DNA from: Kiritimatiellales bacterium
GTDB lineage: Bacteria > Verrucomicrobiota > Kiritimatiellia > Kiritimatiellales > Tichowtungiaceae
DNA: 5,426 bases
Reading direction: 5' to 3'
NCBI GenBank assembly: GCA_028692515.1
Contig: JAQUXG010000095.1
Span: 1-5,426, forward strand
Each line of letters begins with the position of its first letter. Position 1 is the stretch's first letter. The notes beneath the pieces are model-generated. The model was not told the origin of the DNA. It made no database searches and worked only from the letters and a program-made list of their open reading frames with translations. Made by a program: the position numbers and the translations under genes. Positions 1 through 4,430 of this stretch are shown piece by piece.

Positions 1-1014
1 CTCATTCTCGCGCCGCTTGCCGCCGCCTGCGGCTTGACCGTTCCCATGATCTCCGGACGCGGTCTTGGCATCACCGGCGGCACGCTCGACAAACTTGAAT
101 CGATTCCCGGATTCCGCACGGACCTTTCCGAAAAAGAATTTTTCCAAACATTGGAAAATGTCGGCTGTTCCATTATCGGGCAAACCGCACAGCTTGCGCC
201 AGCCGATAAAAAACTCTACGCCTTGCGCGATGTCACCGGCACCGTACCCTCCATTCCGCTCATCACGGCCAGCATCATGAGCAAAAAGATGGCCGAAGGC
301 CTTGATACACTCGTGCTCGATGTAAAGTGGGGTAAGGGCGCTTTCATGAAAACCGTTGAGCAGGCGCGCGAACTCGCCAAAGCCATGGTCGATGTCGGCA
401 CGCATATGGAAAAAAAAGTGCGCGCGCTCATCACCAACATGAATCAGCCGCTCGGCCGCGCGGCGGGTAATGCGCTCGAAGTGCAGGAATGCCTGGAGGT
501 TCTGCGCGGCGGCGGCCCCGACGATTTAAAAAAACTGAGCGTTGAGCTGACCGCTCACATGCTCGAACTCTCCGGAGTTTTTCCAGACCTTGGAAAATCC
601 AGAGAGAAAGTTTTCCAATGTTTGGAAAACGGCGCGGCGCTGAAAAAATTTGAAGACATGGTCGCCGCGCAGGGCGGTTCCACGGAGTGGAAATTTGCCG
701 AAGCCGCAATTCAGGAGCCGCTGATTGCGCCCGCCGACGGAATCGTCACGGCGGTGGATGCCGAACTGATCGGCAAAGGCTGCCTCGTGCTTGGAGCCGG
801 GCGGAAGAAAACGGACGATACGATCGACCACGCCGTCGGCATTGCGCAGATGAAAAAGCCGGGCGAGACGGTCAAAAAGGGCGAGCCGCTTGCGGTGATC
901 TTTTCCAATGATCGGAAGAAACTGGACGAAAGTTTTACAATGTTTGGAAAAGCTTTTACTCTCGGCGGAGAGTATAAGTCTGTTTCGTTGATCACCGAAG
1001 TAACGGGAGTGTGA
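1..1014 (+). CDS. deoA: Pyrimidine-nucleoside (thymidine) phosphorylase, 5' end missing
   Basis: Cytoplasmic enzyme that splits thymidine/uridine with phosphate into base and (deoxy)ribose-1-phosphate. The frame is open to base 1, so the gene is cut by the window: 337 codons remain. The family signature SGRGLGITGGTLDKLE lies at fragment residues 18-33. The pyrimidine-binding Arg, Ser and Lys known from E. coli DeoA (R171, S186, K190) fall at fragment R76, S91 and K95, a constant offset of 95, so about 95 N-terminal residues are missing and the end matches the usual 430-440 aa. The C-terminal domain (GAGRKKTDDTIDHAVGI, then VKKGEPLAVIFSN) resembles the Bacillus Pdp type as I remember it, so broad pyrimidine specificity (pdp) is as likely as strict thymidine phosphorylase. 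Six dispersed palindromes lie inside the gene. Its last codons carry the SD (GGGAG) of the next gene, which starts 5 bp after the stop. Confidence 0.95.
   Translation, partial: LILAPLAAACGLTVPMISGRGLGITGGTLDKLESIPGFRTDLSEKEFFQTLENVGCSIIGQTAQLAPADKKLYALRDVTGTVPSIPLITASIMSKKMAEGLDTLVLDVKWGKGAFMKTVEQARELAKAMVDVGTHMEKKVRALITNMNQPLGRAAGNALEVQECLEVLRGGGPDDLKKLSVELTAHMLELSGVFPDLGKSREKVFQCLENGAALKKFEDMVAAQGGSTEWKFAEAAIQEPLIAPADGIVTAVDAELIGKGCLVLGAGRKKTDDTIDHAVGIAQMKKPGETVKKGEPLAVIFSNDRKKLDESFTMFGKAFTLGGEYKSVSLITEVTGV
140..158. repeat. Dispersed palindrome, copy A (perfect)
   Basis: Perfect 8-bp arms TTTTCCAA / TTGGAAAA around spacer ACA. It lies inside deoA and is read as FFQTLEN. It belongs to the dispersed family seen eight times in the window. 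Confidence 0.85.
579..597. repeat. Dispersed palindrome, copy B (one mismatch)
   Basis: TTTTCCAG / TTGGAAAA around ACC, with one arm mismatch. Inside deoA it is read in a different phase from copy A, as FPDLGK. Its centre is exactly 32 bp from that of copy C. Confidence 0.8.
610..630. repeat. Dispersed palindrome, copy C (perfect, 9-bp arms)
   Basis: The longest copy: arms GTTTTCCAA / TTGGAAAAC around TGT. Inside deoA it is read as VFQCLEN, the same phase as copy A. Only 12 bp separate it from copy B. Confidence 0.85.
678..692. repeat. Dispersed palindrome variant, copy H
   Basis: TTCCAC-GGA-GTGGAA. Symmetry is perfect with the same 3-bp spacer, but one base in each arm is changed in a matching way (A to C and T to G). 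Read as STEWK, the third phase. It lies 65 bp from copy C centre to centre. Membership is inferred from symmetry, spacing and location. Confidence 0.5.
901..919. repeat. Dispersed palindrome, copy D (degenerate)
   Basis: The left arm TTTTCCAA is perfect. The right arm TCGGAAGA has two mismatches; the spacer is TGA. Read as FSNDRK in deoA. FSN may partly be native, since a similar HSN motif occurs in Pdp homologues as I remember them. Its centre is 32 bp from copy E. Confidence 0.5.
933..951. repeat. Dispersed palindrome, copy E (one mismatch)
   Basis: TTTTACAA / TTGGAAAA around TGT, near the 3' end of deoA, read as FTMFGK (same phase as copy B). The spacer is identical to that of copy C. Confidence 0.75.
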
Positions 1015-1019
1015 CGGCT

Positions 1020-1427
1020 ATGAAAAAATGCTGGAAGGTTTCGCCAAAATATCTCAGCGGTTTGCTGGGTGCGATTCTGGTTGTGGCGGTGGTGCAGTAT
1101 TCACTGATGACCGGCGTTGTGCATCCGGTAAATCTTGTGTTTCAGGCCATGCAGGTTTTCTGTTATCTGCTGCTGGCCGTCGCGGTCTTTCGCGGAGTCA
1201 TTCAACGCTCGCGGCTGGCCTGGCTGGTTGTTCAGACGATGCTCTCCGCCCTGTTCGCCTTTTCCCTTCTGTTCACGACGGTCAGTGCGATCTTCACCCT
1301 GAAAAGTCACGGGTTTGCTCTTATGCTCGGCGCGGCTCTGATCACTGCGATTTTAAACGGTCTGTTCTTGGGGCTGCTGTTTTCCCTGCCGGTTTGTGAG
1401 TACTTCAGCCCCAAGAATGAGGAATAA
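1020..1427 (+). CDS. Small four-helix membrane protein, upstream tandem paralogue
   Basis: I do not recognise a named family. The 135-residue product is very hydrophobic, with likely membrane segments near residues 12-33, 39-57, 66-94 and 99-123, a short basic N-terminus and a charged tail (SPKNEE). Between helices 2 and 3 lies a basic loop RGVIQRS. The ATG at 1020 is preferred over an in-frame GTG at 1011 because GGGAG (1005-1009) sits 10 bp upstream of it and because it then aligns without gaps to the next gene's product. It starts 5 bp after the deoA stop, so co-transcription with deoA is likely. No substrate-binding or catalytic motif is visible. A transport or membrane-accessory role for the salvage genes would be guesswork. 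Confidence 0.8.
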   Translation: MKKCWKVSPKYLSGLLGAILVVAVVQYSLMTGVVHPVNLVFQAMQVFCYLLLAVAVFRGVIQRSRLAWLVVQTMLSALFAFSLLFTTVSAIFTLKSHGFALMLGAALITAILNGLFLGLLFSLPVCEYFSPKNEE

Positions 1428-1466
1428 CGGGTGACCGCAACTTGTCTCAACTGAAGGGATAACGGT

Positions 1467-1871
1467 ATGAAGCGTTTGGCGGCGAAACTTCCGAAATACG
1501 GCGAAGCTCTGGTGGGCGCGGCGGTGGTGGTGATCACGGTTCAGTATGCGCTGATCACCGGCGTGATGAACCTGAACCATCCGGTGTCCGGTCTTTCCCA
1601 GCTGTTTTTCTATCTCCTGCTGGCCGGCGCGGTTTCCCGAGGGATTACCCAGCGCTCGCCATTGGCGTGGCTGGTGGTGCAGATAATGATGGTCGCTCTG
1701 TTTGCTTTTTCTTTACTGCTTACGGGGATTTGTGTGGTGCTCGCCCTAAAAGGATGGAGTTTCTGGACGATGCTGCTCACGGCCTTGCTGACGGCGGTGG
1801 TGAATGGTCTGCTGGTCGGGTTTTTGTTTACGCTTGCGTCCAGCAACAAAACCATCCCGATCCGCGAATAA
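1467..1871 (+). CDS. Small four-helix membrane protein, downstream tandem paralogue
   Basis: A 134-residue hydrophobic protein aligning without gaps to the preceding gene's product. I count 65 identical residues over the first 123, and 28 of 36 over residues 49-84, which span helix 2, the RGITQRS loop and helix 3 (LAWLVVQ, ALFAFSLL). Predicted segments lie near 12-33, 42-57, 66-94 and 99-123. The tails diverge completely (SSNKTIPIRE here). A good SD, GAAGGGA at 1453-1459, is 7 bp before the ATG. The 39-bp gap to the first paralogue suggests one transcript. The pair looks like an old tandem duplication kept under constraint, perhaps forming a heteromer (inference). Its stop is 2 bp from the stop of the convergent guanine deaminase gene, leaving no room for a separate terminator. 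Confidence 0.8.
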   Translation: MKRLAAKLPKYGEALVGAAVVVITVQYALITGVMNLNHPVSGLSQLFFYLLLAGAVSRGITQRSPLAWLVVQIMMVALFAFSLLLTGICVVLALKGWSFWTMLLTALLTAVVNGLLVGFLFTLASSNKTIPIRE

Positions 1872-1873
1872 TA

Positions 1874-2341
1874 TCAGTAGGGTGTCCGGTTGGTTTTTTT
1901 GTTCCACCTCTCAAACGCTTCTTGCGCTTCGGCGGGTAGGAGTTGTCCGGCAGGCAGATTGCGATTTTTCCAATCCTTGGAAATTTCACGGTAAATCATC
2001 TCGTCATCAAATCCTGCATCGGCGGCGGCGTTTCGGTCGGCGGCAAAATAGAGATGATTGAGCCGTGCCCAGTAAATCGCAGAGAGGCACATCGGGCAAG
2101 GCTCGCAACTGGCGTAGATTTCGCATCCCGAGAGATCGAACGTATTTAACGTTGCGCAGGCGTCGCGGATCGCCATGACTTCCGCATGAGCCGTCGGGTC
2201 GTTCGAGGACGTGACGCAATTCCAGCCGCGCCCGATAACGTTTCCGTCTTTAACAATCACCGCACCGAACGGCCCGCCTGCGCCTGCTTCCATTTTTTCA
2301 ATGGAGAGAGCAATGGCTTCGCGCATAAATGCTTCGTTCAT
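1874..2341 (-). CDS. guaD: Guanine deaminase (cytidine-deaminase-like fold)
   Basis: Zinc-dependent hydrolysis of guanine to xanthine and ammonia in the cytoplasm. From the ATG at 2341 the product is 155 aa, close to the 156 aa of Bacillus subtilis GuaD. It shares GGPFGAVIVKDG (22-33), TSSNDPTAHAEV (44-55), SCEPCPMCLSAIYWAR (78-93) and AGFDDEMIYREI (109-120). Zinc ligands are H52, C79 and C82, with proton-shuttling E54. The AGFDD stretch distinguishes it from tRNA adenosine deaminase TadA and from dCMP deaminase. The frame is open upstream to an ATG at 2395, but that would add 18 unfamiliar residues and run into punA. No SD precedes 2341, which fits the leaderless transcript proposed for this promoter. 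One dispersed palindrome is read as SKDWKN at 121-126. It is divergent from punA, whose product supplies guanine. Confidence 0.93.
   Translation of the reverse strand: MNEAFMREAIALSIEKMEAGAGGPFGAVIVKDGNVIGRGWNCVTSSNDPTAHAEVMAIRDACATLNTFDLSGCEIYASCEPCPMCLSAIYWARLNHLYFAADRNAAADAGFDDEMIYREISKDWKNRNLPAGQLLPAEAQEAFERWNKKTNRTPY
1966..1984. repeat. Dispersed palindrome, copy F
   Basis: TTTTCCAA / TTGGAAAT around TCC. The 6-bp core arms are perfect and only the outermost base is off. It lies inside guaD on the opposite coding strand and is read as ISKDWK, the phase also used by copies D and H. Confidence 0.75.
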
Positions 2342-2345
2342 GGGC

Positions 2346-2374
2346 TTGATGCTACGCGCTGATCTCTTTACTAT
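2346..2374 (+). promoter_or_regulatory. Sigma70-like promoter for punA (predicted)
   Basis: TTGATG (2346-2351, 4/6 to consensus), a 17-bp spacer and TACTAT (2369-2374, 4/6). The expected start point, about 7 bp on, falls at the ATG at 2382, implying a leaderless or nearly leaderless mRNA. It overlaps the oppositely directed guaD promoter almost completely. Confidence 0.45.
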
Positions 2375-2377
2375 CAA
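2349..2377 (-). promoter_or_regulatory. Sigma70-like promoter for guaD (predicted)
   Basis: On the minus strand: TTGATA (2377-2372, 5/6 to consensus), a 17-bp spacer and TAGCAT (2354-2349, 4/6). Seven bases separate the -10 from the guaD ATG at 2341, the mirror image of the punA side. This agrees with the lack of an SD before guaD. Confidence 0.45.
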
Positions 2378-2381
2378 GCCC

Positions 2382-3200
2382 ATGCAAGCGATCAATCTGG
2401 TGGCAATGAACGAGGCGGTTTCAGCGGTTAAATCGCTCTGGCCGCAGGCAAAGCCGAAGCTCGGAATTATCCTGGGTTCCGGATGGGGCGGAGCGATTGA
2501 AGGCTTTGCCGTTAAAGAGTCACTTCCATATGGAAAAATTCCAAACCTTGGAAAAGCTGGCGCACCGGGTCATGCCGGACAGCTGATTCATGCAGAACTT
2601 AATGGCACAGAGATTTTTATTTTTCAGGGCCGCCGTCATCTTTATGAAGGCGAGGGCTGGACACCCGTTGTGCTTCCGGTCTGGATTCTGAAACAGTTCG
2701 GCGCGCAGACAGTTCTGCTGACGAACGCCTCCGGCGGAATTCGTGACGGTCTGCGCCCCGGCACGCTGATGGCGATTGAAGATCACATCAATCTGCTCGG
2801 CGGCAATCCGCTGGCCGGCCTGCATAATGCGTCTTTTGGCGACCGCTTTCCCGACCAGACGGCCGTGTATGATCACGATTTGCGGCAGGCGCTGATTGCC
2901 GCCGGTGCGGATGCGTCCGGTGTTTATCTGGCAACATCCGGCCCGACGTTTGAAACGCCCGCCGAAATCCGCGCATTCCGTGCGCTGGGCGCCGATGCCG
3001 TCGGTATGTCCACGGTACCGGAAGCGATTTTCGCCAATGCACTCGGTCTCAAGGTGGCCGGACTTTCCTGCGTTTGCAACTGGGCGGCAGGGCTGGGCGA
3101 TGAAAAACTGAGTGGCGCAGATGTGATCCGTACTGCGAACGAAGCGATGCCGCGCATGCGTACGGCGCTTAGGCAATTTACCGGCAACGTATTTAACTGA
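2382..3200 (+). CDS. punA: Purine nucleoside phosphorylase, trimeric class I type
   Basis: Phosphorolysis of guanosine/inosine and deoxy forms to base plus (deoxy)ribose-1-phosphate. From the ATG at 2382 (272 aa) the residues fall at the mammalian PNP numbers as I recall them: S33 in GSGWG, H86, Y88 and E89 in RRHLYEG. Further on come FGDRFP (152-157), GPTFET (187-192, E191 in the base site), VGMSTVPE (207-214) and SCVCNWAAG with N233. The Glu/Asn pair marks 6-oxopurine preference. The frame is open back to 2211, but earlier starts run inside guaD. ATG 2406 (264 aa, MNEAVSAV) is a real alternative; neither has a convincing SD. A palindrome changes the usual IPNFP motif to IPNLGK (53-58). The stop overlaps the SD of the carbonic anhydrase gene, so translation is probably coupled. 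Confidence 0.93.
   Translation: MQAINLVAMNEAVSAVKSLWPQAKPKLGIILGSGWGGAIEGFAVKESLPYGKIPNLGKAGAPGHAGQLIHAELNGTEIFIFQGRRHLYEGEGWTPVVLPVWILKQFGAQTVLLTNASGGIRDGLRPGTLMAIEDHINLLGGNPLAGLHNASFGDRFPDQTAVYDHDLRQALIAAGADASGVYLATSGPTFETPAEIRAFRALGADAVGMSTVPEAIFANALGLKVAGLSCVCNWAAGLGDEKLSGADVIRTANEAMPRMRTALRQFTGNVFN
2524..2535. repeat. Spacerless palindrome next to copy G
   Basis: TTCCATATGGAA is a perfect 12-bp palindrome ending 3 bp before copy G's core. It shares the TTCCA/TGGAA ends with the dispersed family but has a 2-bp centre. It may be chance or a decayed neighbouring copy. Confidence 0.3.
2537..2555. repeat. Dispersed palindrome, copy G
   Basis: Perfect core TTCCAA-ACC-TTGGAA (2539-2553). The outer pair is unmatched on the left (AA instead of TT). 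Inside punA it is read as IPNLGK, the phase used by copies B and E. The spacer is the same as copy B. Confidence 0.75.
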
Positions 3201-3204
3201 GGAA
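3198..3204 (+). promoter_or_regulatory. SD of can overlapping the punA stop
   Basis: TGAGGAA: the TGA is the punA stop and GAGGAA is the ribosome binding site 5 bp before the ATG at 3210. This links can translation to ribosomes finishing punA. Confidence 0.7.
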
Positions 3205-3209
3205 TCTGA

Positions 3210-3866
3210 ATGAAGGTATTGAACCAACTGTTTGAGAACAACCGGGACTGGGCCAAAGGGATTCTTGAGAAAGACCCGGAGTTTTTTAAAAAACTGTCGA
3301 GCCAGCAGGCTCCGCAGTATCTCTGGATCGGCTGCTCGGACAGCCGTGTGCCGGCGAATGAATTGATCGGCATGGCGCCGGGCGAGGTGTTTGTGCATCG
3401 CAACATCGCCAACATGGTGATTCATACCGATATGAACTGTCTCGCGGTTCTGCAGTACGCCGTCGATTTTCTGAAAGTAAAACACATCATCGTCTGCGGG
3501 CACTACGGATGCGGCGGCGTCGAGGGGGCGATGGATAACCGGCCTCAGGGGCTGGTTGATAACTGGCTGCGGCACATCCGCGACATCTATCAGAAATATG
3601 AATCCACGCTGAACGGGATTACCAATCTGAAGCGGCGAACCAACAAGCTCTGTGAGCTGAACGTGATTGAGCAGGTCGCCAATGTCTGTCACACCACGTT
3701 TATACAGGAAGCGTGGAAGCGCGGGCAGGAACTGGCGGTACACGGCTGGGTTTATTCTTTAGAAAACGGCTTGTTACGCGACTTGCACGTTTGCGTACGC
3801 GGTGCAGATGAACTGTCCGCAATTTATCGGCTGGCAATAGACGAAGAGCTGGAGGAAAAAGAATGA
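3210..3866 (+). CDS. can: Beta-class carbonic anhydrase, Can type
   Basis: Interconverts CO2 and bicarbonate in the cytoplasm. The 218-aa product matches E. coli Can (220 aa) almost throughout: WIGCSDSRVPA (39-49), GEVFVHRNIAN (58-68), HIIVCGHYGCGG (92-103), CELNVIEQV (148-156) and HGWVYSLENGLLRDL near 178-192. Zinc ligands are C42, D44, H98 and C101, at the same numbers as E. coli, with the D44/R46 dyad. W39, R64 and Y182 correspond to the residues forming the non-catalytic bicarbonate site of type II enzymes, so allosteric, pH-dependent behaviour is expected. The gene sits between punA and cdd: the SD overlaps the punA stop and its own stop overlaps the cdd start by ATGA, so it is a true operon member. 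Why a carbonic anhydrase is coupled to nucleoside salvage is not evident from the sequence. Confidence 0.96.
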   Translation: MKVLNQLFENNRDWAKGILEKDPEFFKKLSSQQAPQYLWIGCSDSRVPANELIGMAPGEVFVHRNIANMVIHTDMNCLAVLQYAVDFLKVKHIIVCGHYGCGGVEGAMDNRPQGLVDNWLRHIRDIYQKYESTLNGITNLKRRTNKLCELNVIEQVANVCHTTFIQEAWKRGQELAVHGWVYSLENGLLRDLHVCVRGADELSAIYRLAIDEELEEKE

Positions 3867-4258
3867 AAACCGAAGGACTTCTGGAAGCCGCAGCGAAAGC
3901 CTCCCGCAAAGCCTATGCTTCGTACTCGGGCTATAAAGTCGGTGCCGCATTACTGTGCGCAGATGGCGACGTGTTCGTCGGCTGTAATGTGGAGAACGCG
4001 TCTTACGGTCTAACGGTTTGCGCCGAGCGCACCGCGATTTTTACCGCTATCGCGGCCGGTCGCCGCGACTTTGTCGCCATGGCCATTGTCGCGGACGGCG
4101 ACAGCATGCCGTATCCCTGCGGTGCCTGCCGTCAGGTGCTGTCTGAATTCTGTCGCGAGGAGTTTTCTGTCTATATCGCTAAAGCGTCGGAACTCGAAGA
4201 CTACGAAGTCGTCTGTCTTGCGGCGCTTCTTCCGCATCAGTTCAAGATGACCGACTAA
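3863..4258 (+). CDS. cdd: Cytidine deaminase, short homotetrameric type
   Basis: Zinc-dependent hydrolysis of cytidine/deoxycytidine to uridine/deoxyuridine plus ammonia, feeding the pyrimidine phosphorylase encoded at the start of the window. The 131-aa length fits the Bacillus-type tetrameric enzyme rather than the long dimeric E. coli form. Substrate-binding NVENASYG spans 42-49. The catalytic set C53-A-E55 and P85-C86-G-A-C89 matches B. subtilis numbering, followed by RQVLSEF (90-96). The C-terminus (LLPHQFKMTD) is near the usual LLPGAF ending. The ATG overlaps the can stop (ATGA), and GGAGG (3851-3855) is 7 bp upstream. The stop lies one base before the first REP-like sequence, which may act as the operon's 3' boundary. 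Confidence 0.96.
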   Translation: MKTEGLLEAAAKASRKAYASYSGYKVGAALLCADGDVFVGCNVENASYGLTVCAERTAIFTAIAAGRRDFVAMAIVADGDSMPYPCGACRQVLSEFCREEFSVYIAKASELEDYEVVCLAALLPHQFKMTD

Positions 4259-4259
4259 G

Positions 4260-4270
4260 TTGTAGGACAG
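4260..4270 (+). repeat. REP fragment R1
   Basis: TTGTAGGACAG, the 5' foot of the REP family with its GTAG tetranucleotide, one base after the cdd stop. The following CCC...GGG around 4271-4284 may be a shrunken hairpin. Confidence 0.5.
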
Positions 4271-4284
4271 CCCGCCGCATAGGG

Positions 4285-4317
4285 TGTAGGACGCGCTTCC
4301 CCGCAGGGGCGCGTGTG
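4285..4317 (+). repeat. REP-like hairpin R2
   Basis: GTAG foot (4286-4289) followed by a hairpin: ACGCG/CGCGT outer stem (4291-4295 with 4310-4314), a CTT bulge, CCCC/GGGG inner stem and loop GCA. It is the first complete hairpin after cdd and a plausible mRNA 3' stabiliser. Confidence 0.75.
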
Positions 4318-4332
4318 GTGGTGAGAAAAAGA

Positions 4333-4371
4333 CCACAGGCTCTCTGGAATACCGAGAAGCCTGCCCTACAA
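4333..4371 (-). repeat. Divergent REP-like copy R2b, reverse orientation
   Basis: The reverse complement begins TTGTAGGGC, then GGCTTCTCGG and AGAGAGCC, resembling the family with an imperfect stem. Its CCTACAA end faces the TTGTAGG foot of R3 across 11 bp, forming an inverted pair. Confidence 0.55.
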
Positions 4372-4417
4372 GTCCGTTTCCATTGTAGGACGCGCTTCCC
4401 GTATCCGGGAGCGTGTG
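4365..4417 (+). repeat. 53-bp direct repeat, upstream copy
   Basis: CCTACAA, an 11-base linker and the whole of R3. It matches 5041-5093 at 48 of 53 positions without gaps. The two copies flank the transposase gene in the same orientation, offset by 676 bp. Confidence 0.8.
4383..4417 (+). repeat. REP-like hairpin R3
   Basis: GTAG foot at 4385-4388. Stem TCCCG/CGGGA with loop TATC (4402-4405), continued by ACGCGC pairing with GCGTGT across one bulged T (4396). It ends 13 bp before the transposase ATG. Confidence 0.8.
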
Positions 4418-4430
4418 TTACCGTCGCCGC

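Larger units (their letters stand above)
2339..2384. promoter_or_regulatory. 12-bp inverted repeat joining the guaD and punA starts
   Basis: CATGGGCTTGAT (2339-2350) and ATCAAGCCCATG (2373-2384) are exact reverse complements separated by 22 bp. Each arm ends in a start codon: the guaD ATG on the minus strand and the punA ATG on the plus strand, so both genes carry the same nine bases ATCAAGCCC before ATG. Arm centres are 34 bp apart, roughly three helical turns. It could be an operator for a shared regulator, a by-product of symmetric promoters, or a recent inverted duplication. Confidence 0.7.

Noticed and set aside
2288..2306. TCCATT...AATGGA inverted repeat in guaD
   Set aside because: The 5-base spacer and different arms do not fit the dispersed palindrome; it is explained by the coding sequence (SIEKMEA).
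2342..2395. Upstream guaD start at 2395 giving 18 more residues
   Set aside because: The family length and N-terminus match the ATG at 2341, and the extension would overlap punA and the promoter region.
2139..3197. 12-base word AACGTATTTAAC at 2139 and 3186
   Set aside because: One or two shared 12-mers are expected by chance in a window of this size; flanks and contexts differ.
2520..3743. 407-codon open frame on the minus strand opposite punA and can
   Set aside because: It lies wholly antisense to two genes with intact catalytic motifs; its translation is rich in Arg/His/Gln with no recognisable domain. It is a by-product of codon bias.
4413..4430. GTG start for the transposase at 4413
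   Set aside because: It lies inside the REP hairpin and adds six residues (MCYRRR) not expected in the family; no SD supports it.
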